Positions 18,195 through 25,732 of a stretch of 64,000 nt of DNA are shown in pieces. The notes under the pieces were generated by a model. It saw only the letters and a program-made list of their open reading frames with translations, did no database searches and was not told where the DNA came from. Position numbers and translations under genes: made by a program. The DNA comes from an uncultured Phycisphaerae bacterium (lineage in GTDB: Bacteria; Planctomycetota; Phycisphaerae; Sedimentisphaerales; Anaerohalosphaeraceae), in contig CALEDR010000030.1 of the NCBI GenBank assembly GCA_937949545.1, positions 1 through 64,000 of the forward strand. The letters are read 5' to 3'. How positions within the stretch are numbered: the stretch's first letter is position 1; every line of letters begins with the position of its first letter.

Positions 18195-20552
18195 TCAATC
18201 AGGATAAACAGCGGCCTGAAGCCACAGTCGAGCCAGTTCCGCCGCATCCTCTAAATCGATGCGGTTATCGCCGTTGACATCCGACGGTTCAATGAGCGGC
18301 TGAAGCATCGGACTGGAGGCCGCACCGCCTTCCTGAGCCAACCAGAGCACCTCTTCCGGCGAAAGGGCGTAATCATAGACGCGGAAGTCATCAATCCAGC
18401 CGTCCACGAAACCGCCGGCGCCGCCCGACCACCGCCAGGCCCCGATGGAAATGAAGCCGTTTGTATCGTCCACGGCCGGGGAATACGTGCTGAACGCAGG
18501 CATTTCAACGACCAATCGGCCGTTCTGATAAATCCGCATCAGGCCTGCCGAAGCACTCTTGACAAAGGCGTAATGCACCCATTCGTCCTGCGGATGAGAC
18601 GGATTGCTGTACAGGTCCGCAGCGGAAGAATAGCGGCTGCCTGTCCAAATAAGCGTATCGCCGCCCGCCTCATACTCAAACTTGCCCGTTGTATTCATCC
18701 AGTTGCCCAGAACCGCCCCATCCTGGCCGATTTGGAACAGTTCGCTGTCGGCATCCGTCTGACCGGGGTCTTTCACCCAGAGTGAAATTGTGGATTCGGC
18801 TCCCAGCGCCGGCGGGACAGAATTCGGGTCGCCGATATTGGCCGCCGCCGCAGGCACCTGCACATAGGCCCTGTTGTTCAGATACAGACTGTTGGAACCC
18901 CCGATGCCGCTGCCGACACCGCCCCAGACCGCATTGGGGTCTCCACCCGGCACAATCGTGCCGTGATAGCCGAAACCCGACCGGTCGATGACGGTTGCAC
19001 CGGCTCCTTCATCAAAGGCATACCAGAGCACCGGCCCCCGCGAAGGCATCCGGGCCGTTACCCAGCTGCCCTCCTTGAGCCAATTGGTGGCCAATTCCAC
19101 AAAATCATAAATATCCGCCACGCAATCCTGATTGATGTCCGCCGGCACATACCCCCGCAGACACATCGGAGTGCTCAGCCGCAGATTGTTTACGAGAATC
19201 GAACCAGCCCCGCCGGGGGTCGGAGACGCTTTCGTCCCAACACCAATGATAATCCGGCTCACGGCCGTCAGGTCCACTCCCTGTGCCGCGAATTCCTGCA
19301 AATCGATGGGCCAGAAATGGAACCACTCATAGTCCGCCTGCTGATTGAGTTCTCTCACATCACGATATTGAACGGTGCCGCTCTGGGCTCCGCCGTCGGA
19401 TTCAAGCGTCACATAAATGGAATCGACCATATTATCATGGCCCTTGACGTCCAGCGTCAGCAGCCCATTGCCGCCGCGTGTCCAGTCGGTCGAACAGCTC
19501 AGCAAATCCGCATCCGCCGCAACTTCCGTCAGATACGGACCGGCGGTGTGGTCATAGGCAATCTCCATCGCCCCATTGTTCAAAACCGCCCCGCTGCCCC
19601 AAACTGCCTGCAGAGCAGCCGTCGAAGCATAGTCAAACAAATCCAAATCCGTAAACGGACTGATGGTAAACCGCCAGACACCCGCCGCTTTGACGACGCC
19701 GCTCGGTGTGGTTTCATCCACACGCCAGTAATAGGTCTGCCCCTTGACCACCTGACTGAGCGAAAGGACATAATTCGGGTCGCCCAGCGGAACCGTCCCC
19801 AGAAACTCCGGAGAGGAGGTTGTGGCATTCGCCACCGCCTCTGCGCTGGTTCCCAGATACACATAATGAACGCCGGTCGCCTCCTGGGCCGCTTTCCACC
19901 GCAGCGTAGGCCCATAGCCGCATCGGGCCGGGTCCTCCCACGGAATCGTGCTGTTGTTGGCCGGAGAAAGCCACTCCGCCTGCGTCGTTCCGGAGTAGCT
20001 GAGAGAAATATTATCCCAATAAACACCTTTAAGCCAATCGGAGCCGCGCAGCACTAATACGGCCTGTCCGGCACCCGGCGGAACGGAAAAGTCATGATGA
20101 TAGGCTGTCCACACCGTCGGCACCGGATACTGATTATTCGCGAAAAGAATGAATTCATCATACGCCAGATACGTTCCGTTCGGCTCACGGTAGGTAATCT
20201 CGACCGTGGCATCCCCCCAGTTGTTCGAGCTGTACCAGCGCGTAACGACCACACAGCTGAAATGGAGAACCGAAATCGAATTCGGCTCAAAATAAACCGT
20301 TTGTCCCAGCTCTACCCCCGGCCATTCTTCCTGGCTCGGATACATCACCGCACAGGGACTTCCGTCATATGTAAAAGACGTTTCCATCGCAAACCAGGCA
20401 TTATTGGGGTTGGCGATGTACACATACCAGCCGTCCGGCACACCGTTCGTCCAGCTGTTCAGATTCCCGTTAACCAGCAGTTCCACCGCTCCGGCCTGAG
20501 CCGCCAACATCACCGCCAGAACAGCCAGCCCCATTTGTATTCTTCGCCTCAT
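18195..20552 (-). CDS. secreted LamG protein with CBM-like, FnIII-like and two dockerin-like segments
   Basis: 785 residues. ATG 20552 is set by AGGAGG eight bases upstream; an earlier in-frame GTG is too close to that site. A signal peptide covers about 1-22. A CBM4/9-like jelly roll (about 25-180, LLVNGNLN ... YWDNISLSY) is followed by an FnIII-like module (about 190-300), a beta-sandwich (about 305-460, DLFDYASTAALQAVWG), a dockerin-like segment (DINQDCVADIYDFVEL), a LamG domain (about 510-740) and a C-terminal dockerin-like segment (DVNGDNRIDLEDAAEL). There is no catalytic domain. It is probably a polysaccharide-binding scaffold or adhesin. Its first module resembles the body of the PEP-CTERM protein encoded next to it. 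Confidence 0.78.
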   Translation of the reverse strand: MRRRIQMGLAVLAVMLAAQAGAVELLVNGNLNSWTNGVPDGWYVYIANPNNAWFAMETSFTYDGSPCAVMYPSQEEWPGVELGQTVYFEPNSISVLHFSCVVVTRWYSSNNWGDATVEITYREPNGTYLAYDEFILFANNQYPVPTVWTAYHHDFSVPPGAGQAVLVLRGSDWLKGVYWDNISLSYSGTTQAEWLSPANNSTIPWEDPARCGYGPTLRWKAAQEATGVHYVYLGTSAEAVANATTSSPEFLGTVPLGDPNYVLSLSQVVKGQTYYWRVDETTPSGVVKAAGVWRFTISPFTDLDLFDYASTAALQAVWGSGAVLNNGAMEIAYDHTAGPYLTEVAADADLLSCSTDWTRGGNGLLTLDVKGHDNMVDSIYVTLESDGGAQSGTVQYRDVRELNQQADYEWFHFWPIDLQEFAAQGVDLTAVSRIIIGVGTKASPTPGGAGSILVNNLRLSTPMCLRGYVPADINQDCVADIYDFVELATNWLKEGSWVTARMPSRGPVLWYAFDEGAGATVIDRSGFGYHGTIVPGGDPNAVWGGVGSGIGGSNSLYLNNRAYVQVPAAAANIGDPNSVPPALGAESTISLWVKDPGQTDADSELFQIGQDGAVLGNWMNTTGKFEYEAGGDTLIWTGSRYSSAADLYSNPSHPQDEWVHYAFVKSASAGLMRIYQNGRLVVEMPAFSTYSPAVDDTNGFISIGAWRWSGGAGGFVDGWIDDFRVYDYALSPEEVLWLAQEGGAASSPMLQPLIEPSDVNGDNRIDLEDAAELARLWLQAAVYPD

Positions 20553-20666
20553 AACACACACCTCCTAAAACCTATTCTCTTTTTATCCTGCCGGAAAACA
20601 GGATTCTGCATTGACAGATTCTCTCTTTCCACCCGTGTCCTTCGCTGACCACTTCGTTTTTTTAAT

Positions 20667-20701
20667 GCCGGCTGCGGCCGTTTTTCCTCCCCGCAGCCGG
20701 C
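20667..20701 (-). other. strong stem-loop after the PEP-CTERM gene
   Basis: A perfect 11-bp GC-rich stem (GCCGGCTGCGG at 20667-20677 with its complement at 20691-20701) lies 17 nt past the PEP-CTERM stop. On the minus strand it is followed by A residues rather than T. It may therefore be a 3'-end stabiliser or a processing site rather than a standard intrinsic terminator. Confidence 0.6.
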
Positions 20702-20717
20702 TCTTCTCATCGTTCGA

Positions 20718-21284
20718 TTACTTGCGGCGCACCAGCGCAAGTCCGCCCAGTCCGAGCATCACCAGGCTGGCCGGTTCAGGCACCACGCTCACATTGTCCA
20801 CATACAGTGTGCCCCATCCGCCCATCGCAAACTTCACTTCTGCATAAGCCGCACCCGCCGGCGTCGTGAAGGTCTGGACAAACGAGGTCCACTGACCCGA
20901 ATTCGGCGGCGTCAGCAGGGTAATCCACTGATACCCCACATAGCTCCAGCTCGAATCCCAGTATTTCAGATTGATGCCCGCATTAGCCCAATCCGTAGCG
21001 CTGTACACCAGACTGAGCACATAATCCGCTTCAGCCGCCACCGCAAAGGACTGCCCCATCTCCTGCCAGGCCCCATCCGTCGCCGACCACATCTTTGCAT
21101 TCGGGGTTCCGTCATACGTATAGGCGGTCTCAATCGAAATGGACTGGTTGACCGAATCCGGCACCCATGTCCACCAGCTGCTCAAATCACCCGTGTTGAA
21201 ATCCCCGTTGGTCAGCAGATTGGCCCAAACGGAGCCGCCCAGCATCAGCCCGGCCGCCAGCAAACAAACCATTCGTTTCTGCAT
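20718..21284 (-). CDS. PEP-CTERM sorting-domain protein with CBM-like jelly roll
   Basis: 188 residues. A signal peptide covers about 1-22 (ending SVWA). One CBM4/9-like beta domain covers about 23-165 (LLTNGDFNTGDLSSWW ... LYVDNVSV). The C-terminus has the full sorting signal: VPEPAS, a hydrophobic stretch (LVMLGLGGLAL) and a basic end (VRRK). PEP-CTERM proteins are processed by exosortase and are often exported with surface polysaccharide; no exosortase is in this window. AGGAGG lies 9 nt before ATG 21284. It lies between the FecR regulator and the LamG/dockerin protein whose first module it resembles. Confidence 0.93.
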   Translation of the reverse strand: MQKRMVCLLAAGLMLGGSVWANLLTNGDFNTGDLSSWWTWVPDSVNQSISIETAYTYDGTPNAKMWSATDGAWQEMGQSFAVAAEADYVLSLVYSATDWANAGINLKYWDSSWSYVGYQWITLLTPPNSGQWTSFVQTFTTPAGAAYAEVKFAMGGWGTLYVDNVSVVPEPASLVMLGLGGLALVRRK

Positions 21285-21397
21285 CGTTCACACCTCCTCA
21301 ATTCAATTGGTTTTTCTTTCCATCCAGTCTCACACACACCACACTTCACACTTTTGATCGGGAGAAATCGGCCCTGAAGCCGTTTTCTTCTTTTTCG

Positions 21398-23071
21398 TCA
21401 GTTTTCCATCACCAGTTCCAGAACCGGTTCGACAAAAACCACCCAGTCCGCACCGAGACTGTCACCGCTGTCCATCACCGCCAGTGTCAGAAACCGCTGC
21501 GTCGGTTCTATCAGAATCTCAATCTGTTCCGATTCGGAAAACCGTGAAAACGACCGCTTCTCAAATACAGTCTGACCATCCAGAAGCACAAACACATCCG
21601 CCAGCGTATTGCCGACCGTCAAACGAGAACTTTCCTCCGGCGACAAACCGCAAACGGCCCGAAACGTTCGTACCTGACAGCCCGGAACGGCCCGTCGAAC
21701 CGCTTCCAAATCAATCGTAATGCCGGCATTGCCGTAAATGCAAAGGGCCGAACGGTTTCTCGCTGCGGGACTCTCCTCCCATACCAGCCGGAAATATTCT
21801 TCTGCTCTGTTCTGTTCAACCCGTCCGCAGTACACCCCTCCGAATCCAGCTCCGCTGCTGAATGGAGCCTGTTCAAAACGAAGCCCCGTGGAGCTGACAA
21901 CACCGCCGCCGGAGCTCATTCGGCCCGGAACGAATACTCCATCCACAAAAGGATACTCCGGCGTTCTTACAAACATCGCAGGCCGATTGTTCTCAAGTCG
22001 GGCATCCTGAAGCATCGCCGCCCGTCCCGTCTGGGCGCTCAACCCCCACCCCGACCGACCGCCGCCGAAACCCGTCCCCCCGGAGACCGCATCGGCCAAA
22101 TCCAGCCGCTGCCCTCGCCAGACCACACCGGCCCGCGAGGAAATCTGACGGGCAAACATATCCCTCCGAAGACGAATGTCCTGTATCACCCCCTCCGGTC
22201 CCGCCTGCTTGGCTTGTCCCTCCTGCACAAGAACACTCTGACGCGGTCCTCCTTTCATTCCGCCGACAATCACCGACGCCTTGCCTTTAAGCATATGAAC
22301 CTGAGCGCTGCCGACCCCGCTGACCTTTACCCCGAACTCCGTGCCCAAATCAATTACCTTCATAGAAGGTGTGGAAACCGAAAAACCGGTTGCGGAAACC
22401 GGACAGCGTACATAGACCTGCCCATATGAAAGCCCCAGTTCTTCCAACCCCTTAATCTGAAACCGGGCGGGCCCTTCAATCACGGTCTCCGCTCCGTCTT
22501 CATACGTAAGCCGAACATATCCTTCTTTCAGCACAAACGGCCCGCTTCCGGCATACAAAAGCCCTTCCGGTTCCCGTATGCCGGCCCCTTCACTGTCCCA
22601 GACGGCCCCGAGTGTGTCGGCAATCCGCGCCGCCGGTTCTTCCGCATCCGCCGGACGCAGTTCCAGCCAGACCAGCAGAAGCACCATCGCCGCCAAAGCA
22701 GCCGCCGCCGCGGCCAGCGAAAACCGGCTTGTCCGCTTTCGCACCTGTCCAGTCGTCTTCTCTTCCGTCGGCGCCGCGGGTTCCTGCTCCTCAATCTCCA
22801 CCGCCGGTGCTGTTTTTTCATATTCACCCAAGGCCGCCAGGAATTGCGTATCTTCACCCGATTCGCTCTGCATTGCCTCTGCATACAGCGATTGAGCCCG
22901 CCACATCAGCGCTGCGGAGTTCATCACCTCCTCCAGATACTGCTGAGCCGCCGAGGGGTCCGACTGAAGACGCTTTTCCAGCACCGAAAACCGCTCCGGG
23001 GCAATCTCCCCTTCCAGTGCCTCCACAATCAAAAGCCCCAGTTCAAATTCATCGCGGCTAAAAGCCTTCAT
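21398..23071 (-). CDS. FecR-domain transmembrane regulator with C-terminal NPCBM-like domain
   Basis: 557 residues. A cytoplasmic anti-sigma-like N-terminus (1-110) is followed by one membrane helix (about 117-138), then a periplasmic FecR domain (about 150-300, VRLTYEDGAETVIEGPARF, VIDLGTEFGVKVSG). A C-terminal domain (about 400-555) ends with LTLAVMDSGDSLGADWV, a pattern seen in NPCBM sugar-binding modules. The start overlaps the sigma gene stop by 4 bp. This suggests a one-protein sensor: sugar binding outside the membrane could change control of the sigma factor inside. The NPCBM call is from pattern and needs a profile search. The FecR and membrane parts are clear. Confidence 0.85.
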   Translation of the reverse strand: MKAFSRDEFELGLLIVEALEGEIAPERFSVLEKRLQSDPSAAQQYLEEVMNSAALMWRAQSLYAEAMQSESGEDTQFLAALGEYEKTAPAVEIEEQEPAAPTEEKTTGQVRKRTSRFSLAAAAAALAAMVLLLVWLELRPADAEEPAARIADTLGAVWDSEGAGIREPEGLLYAGSGPFVLKEGYVRLTYEDGAETVIEGPARFQIKGLEELGLSYGQVYVRCPVSATGFSVSTPSMKVIDLGTEFGVKVSGVGSAQVHMLKGKASVIVGGMKGGPRQSVLVQEGQAKQAGPEGVIQDIRLRRDMFARQISSRAGVVWRGQRLDLADAVSGGTGFGGGRSGWGLSAQTGRAAMLQDARLENNRPAMFVRTPEYPFVDGVFVPGRMSSGGGVVSSTGLRFEQAPFSSGAGFGGVYCGRVEQNRAEEYFRLVWEESPAARNRSALCIYGNAGITIDLEAVRRAVPGCQVRTFRAVCGLSPEESSRLTVGNTLADVFVLLDGQTVFEKRSFSRFSESEQIEILIEPTQRFLTLAVMDSGDSLGADWVVFVEPVLELVMEN

Positions 23072-23619
23072 CTTTCTCCTCCTTCCGCCTGCAGATGGGC
23101 ATTGACGCAGTGCCTCAGGAAAAGATGGATTCGGTTGAACCCTCGGTACAGACTGTAAACAGACCGCCCCAACTGCTGAGCAATGTCCTTGATAGTCATC
23201 CCCTGTTCATACCGGCGGTAAACCAGCGCCCGGTCCGACGGCTCCAGCCGCTTCAGACACTCCTCCAGCCATTGAACCCGCTGGTCAATCCGGGAAATCT
23301 GCCGGCAGGTCTGCTCAAAAAGCATCTCCATCGTCTCGCTGGAAAACTGGACACGGCTCCGCCGCTGGGTCTTGCGGATATTGTTCAATTCATAGCGGGC
23401 TATCTGAAGAGCCCAGGCCAGAAAACTGGTTCCCGGCTCGAATTCCCCAAATCGTCGGCACATAATCATCACAACCTGCTGGAAAAGGTCCTCCGCATCC
23501 GCATAGTTGGGCACCATCGCCAAGATAAACCCGTAAATCCGCTTCTGATAAACCAAAAGAAGACGGACAAACTCTTCATTTTGTGATGAGCCGTTTTGTG
23601 CTTGGGGCGAATAATCCAT
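23068..23619 (-). CDS. ECF RNA polymerase sigma factor (Rhodopirellula/Verrucomicrobium type)
   Basis: 183 residues. Sigma region 2 covers about 18-90 (RIYGFILAMV, DAEDLFQQVV, FLAWALQIARYEL). Region 4 covers about 118-172 (LVYRRYEQGMTIKDIAQQLGR). It is clearly related to the sigma factor at 581-1120 and has the same ATGA coupling to a FecR gene. It is first in the minus-strand run that continues into the FecR, PEP-CTERM and LamG genes, so it may regulate its own region. The 120-bp spacer upstream (23620-23740) must hold its promoter, but no convincing -35/-10 pair was seen. Confidence 0.92.
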   Translation of the reverse strand: MDYSPQAQNGSSQNEEFVRLLLVYQKRIYGFILAMVPNYADAEDLFQQVVMIMCRRFGEFEPGTSFLAWALQIARYELNNIRKTQRRSRVQFSSETMEMLFEQTCRQISRIDQRVQWLEECLKRLEPSDRALVYRRYEQGMTIKDIAQQLGRSVYSLYRGFNRIHLFLRHCVNAHLQAEGGER

Positions 23620-23740
23620 AAAAGACTTTCCGAACCCTTTCTAAATAGGATAACGTACAGTCGGAGTTTTTTTTGCGGTTTAAATTTTGGAATGACCGAA
23701 AGAAGAGTTTTTCAATCCCCTTTTGCCTGTTTATGGCCGA

Positions 23741-25261
23741 TTAAAAAATGTCTTTCGGCTTGTTCCAGCTGGCTCGGCAAAGCCGATCATTGATTGTCCG
23801 TCCGATGCCTTCATTGGGCACCGCAACAGCAATGATTTCCTCCAGCCCGCAGCGGTCCAGCCGACGCATCGCCGCATACAGATTGCGGGCCGCTTCTTCT
23901 AAGTTCCCCGATTCCGAAAGCACTTCCGCCGCAGCAAAATCCCCCGCATCCGCCGCAGGCCGAAACGTCAGCAGTCCTACCCGACGCCCTTTCGGGGGAT
24001 GTATCAGCTCCGGCGCCAGAAACAAAGGCGTCCGCGGCGCATAATGATGCTCCAGACGGCCCGGCGCCTGCGGAGTATGCTCCGTAAACCCCACACGCTG
24101 CACCGGTCCGATAACTTCTTCAATCTGTTCGGCGGAAATCCCCCCGTACCGCAGCAAGAGAGGCGGCCGAACAGCCAGCGATAGAATGGTTGACTCTACC
24201 CCCACCGAACAGGGCCCTCCATCCAAAAGAAAATCCACCGAATCCCCCAGCTGCTCCCGAACATGTTCGGCACAGGTTGGACTGACATACCCGAACAAGT
24301 TGGCACTCGGAGCCGCCACCGGTACCTCCGCCCGGCGCAGCAGGGCCAGCGCTGCCGGATGCGCCGGCATTCGAATCGCCGCCGTCGGCAGCCCGGCCGT
24401 CACAACATCCGGCACAATCGCCTCTTTGGGCAGCACCAGTGTCAGCGGACCGGGCCAGAACCGTTCCGCCAGCGACTCCGCCTCCCTCGGAAAATCCCGC
24501 ACCAGCCGCCGGGCCTGTTCAATCGTACCCACATGCACAATCAGCGGGTCAAAACTCGGACGTCGTTTGACTTCGAAAATCCGCCGAACCGCCCGTTCAT
24601 TCAGCGCATCGGCACCCAGTCCATAAACGGTTTCCGTCGGAAAGGCAACCAGTCCGCCCCGACGAAGACAATCCGCCGCCCGCGCAATTTCCTCCTCAGT
24701 CGGCAAAAACTCCTTCCAACCAATTCTCCGGAGAATCCACTCGGCCGCTTGCCCGATATGCCGAACGATCGGGGTCCCCGCCGGCACCTCCTCGCGGTGC
24801 TGCTGTCCATGGCCGGTCAGCACATAGACTCCTTCAGCACCGGCATTTCGGGCCAGTTCGATATCGTGAGGATGGTCTCCGATGCAGAACGAACGGCGCA
24901 AGTCTATTGAATACTCCTTCGCGGCCTGCTGCAGATAAAACGGACGCGGCTTGATGCATTCACAGCCTTCCTGCCGCTGATGCGGACAGACATAGACCTG
25001 CGTGATGACAATCCCCGCCTCCCGCAGCGTTCCCGTCACAAAGCGGTTGACGCTCTCGACCTCCTCAGCACGGAGAATCTGCTGGGATATCCCCGGCTGA
25101 TTGGTCACAACAAACAAAACAAAATGCTCCTGCAGACGCCGAAGCGCCTCGAAGGTTTCGGGGAAAAAAACAACCTCGGACGGTTGACGCACATACCCGA
25201 TGTCTTCAATCAGGGTGCCGTCCCTGTCCAAAAAAACCGCCGGGCGACATGTTTGACTCAT
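23741..25261 (-). CDS. fusion of GmhB-type HAD phosphatase and Sua5/TsaC threonylcarbamoyl-AMP synthase
   Basis: 506 residues in one uninterrupted frame. Residues 1-185 form a HAD-IIIA phosphatase: nucleophile motif FLDRDGTLIED, the zinc loop CPHQRQEGCECIKP typical of D-glycero-D-manno-heptose-1,7-bisphosphate phosphatase (GmhB), and GDHPHDIELARNAG. Residues about 190-380 form the YrdC/Sua5 domain that makes threonylcarbamoyl-AMP for t6A37 in tRNA (PTETVYGLGADA, KRRPSFDPLIVHV, SANLFGYVSPT), and about 385-506 the Sua5-specific C-terminal domain. The two parts belong to heptose/LPS synthesis and tRNA modification, which share no step. The gene follows tRNA-Leu, xseB and xseA on the same strand. 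The ribosome-binding site is weak. Confidence 0.9.
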   Translation of the reverse strand: MSQTCRPAVFLDRDGTLIEDIGYVRQPSEVVFFPETFEALRRLQEHFVLFVVTNQPGISQQILRAEEVESVNRFVTGTLREAGIVITQVYVCPHQRQEGCECIKPRPFYLQQAAKEYSIDLRRSFCIGDHPHDIELARNAGAEGVYVLTGHGQQHREEVPAGTPIVRHIGQAAEWILRRIGWKEFLPTEEEIARAADCLRRGGLVAFPTETVYGLGADALNERAVRRIFEVKRRPSFDPLIVHVGTIEQARRLVRDFPREAESLAERFWPGPLTLVLPKEAIVPDVVTAGLPTAAIRMPAHPAALALLRRAEVPVAAPSANLFGYVSPTCAEHVREQLGDSVDFLLDGGPCSVGVESTILSLAVRPPLLLRYGGISAEQIEEVIGPVQRVGFTEHTPQAPGRLEHHYAPRTPLFLAPELIHPPKGRRVGLLTFRPAADAGDFAAAEVLSESGNLEEAARNLYAAMRRLDRCGLEEIIAVAVPNEGIGRTINDRLCRASWNKPKDIF

Positions 25262-25290
25262 TCCGAATTCCGTGCTGGCTGTCTGACCAC

Positions 25291-25374
25291 TGCGAGCGAG
25301 AGGAGTCGAACCCCCACGTCCTTACGGACACAAGGACCTAAACCTTGCGCGTCTGCCAATTCCGCCACGCTCGC
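25291..25374 (-). tRNA. tRNA-Leu (anticodon UAG)
   Basis: 84 nt with a 7-bp acceptor stem (GCGAGCG/CGCTCGC), a D-arm, an anticodon stem CAAGG/CCTTG around the loop TTTAGGT (anticodon TAG), a long class II variable arm (TGTCC gtaa GGACG) and a T-arm with GTTCGACTC. CCA is not encoded. It begins 4 nt after the xseB stop codon and ends 29 nt before the phosphatase-Sua5 start codon. Confidence 0.96.
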
Positions 25375-25378
25375 CTGT

Positions 25379-25729
25379 TTATCCTTTCATCCAATCGCTG
25401 TCTTCCTCCTCTTCAGGGCCGAATTCTTCCTCCGCCTCCTCGTCAATTTCCCTCGCCAGGGCCTCCCGTTCGGCCTCATCCGGGCATGCAGAGGCCTTCT
25501 CTCCTGCGTGCACTTCTTCAATCTGGGCAATTCGCTTCTCGGCTTCCTGAAGGATTTGTCGGCAATGGGCAATCAGCCGCATCCCTTTTTCGTACTGCTC
25601 CAGGCTTTCCTGCAAAGGCACCTGCCCGCCTTCGATTTTTTCGACAATCTGGGAAAGGGCCCGAATCGCCTCTTCAAAACTCAGTTTCGACAGGTCATTT
25701 TGATTCCCGTCGGTTGTTTTTTTGGCCAT
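25379..25729 (-). CDS. xseB: exodeoxyribonuclease VII small subunit
   Basis: 116 residues. The conserved XseB core is at about 14-70 (LSFEEAIRALSQIVEKIEGG, LEQYEKGMRLIAHCRQIL, EAEKRIAQIEE). The protein pairs with XseA to degrade single-stranded DNA in repair. An acidic tail of about 40 residues (rich in Glu and Asp) makes it longer than the usual 70-85 residues. It starts 3 nt after the xseA stop, so the subunits are translationally coupled, and its stop lies only 4 nt before the tRNA-Leu gene. Confidence 0.93.
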   Translation of the reverse strand: MAKKTTDGNQNDLSKLSFEEAIRALSQIVEKIEGGQVPLQESLEQYEKGMRLIAHCRQILQEAEKRIAQIEEVHAGEKASACPDEAEREALAREIDEEAEEEFGPEEEEDSDWMKG

Positions 25730-25732
25730 GGG

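Noticed and set aside
20667-20701. Stem-loop as a normal intrinsic terminator
   Set aside because: The stem is strong, but on the minus strand it is followed by A residues, not T. It is listed only as a stem-loop.
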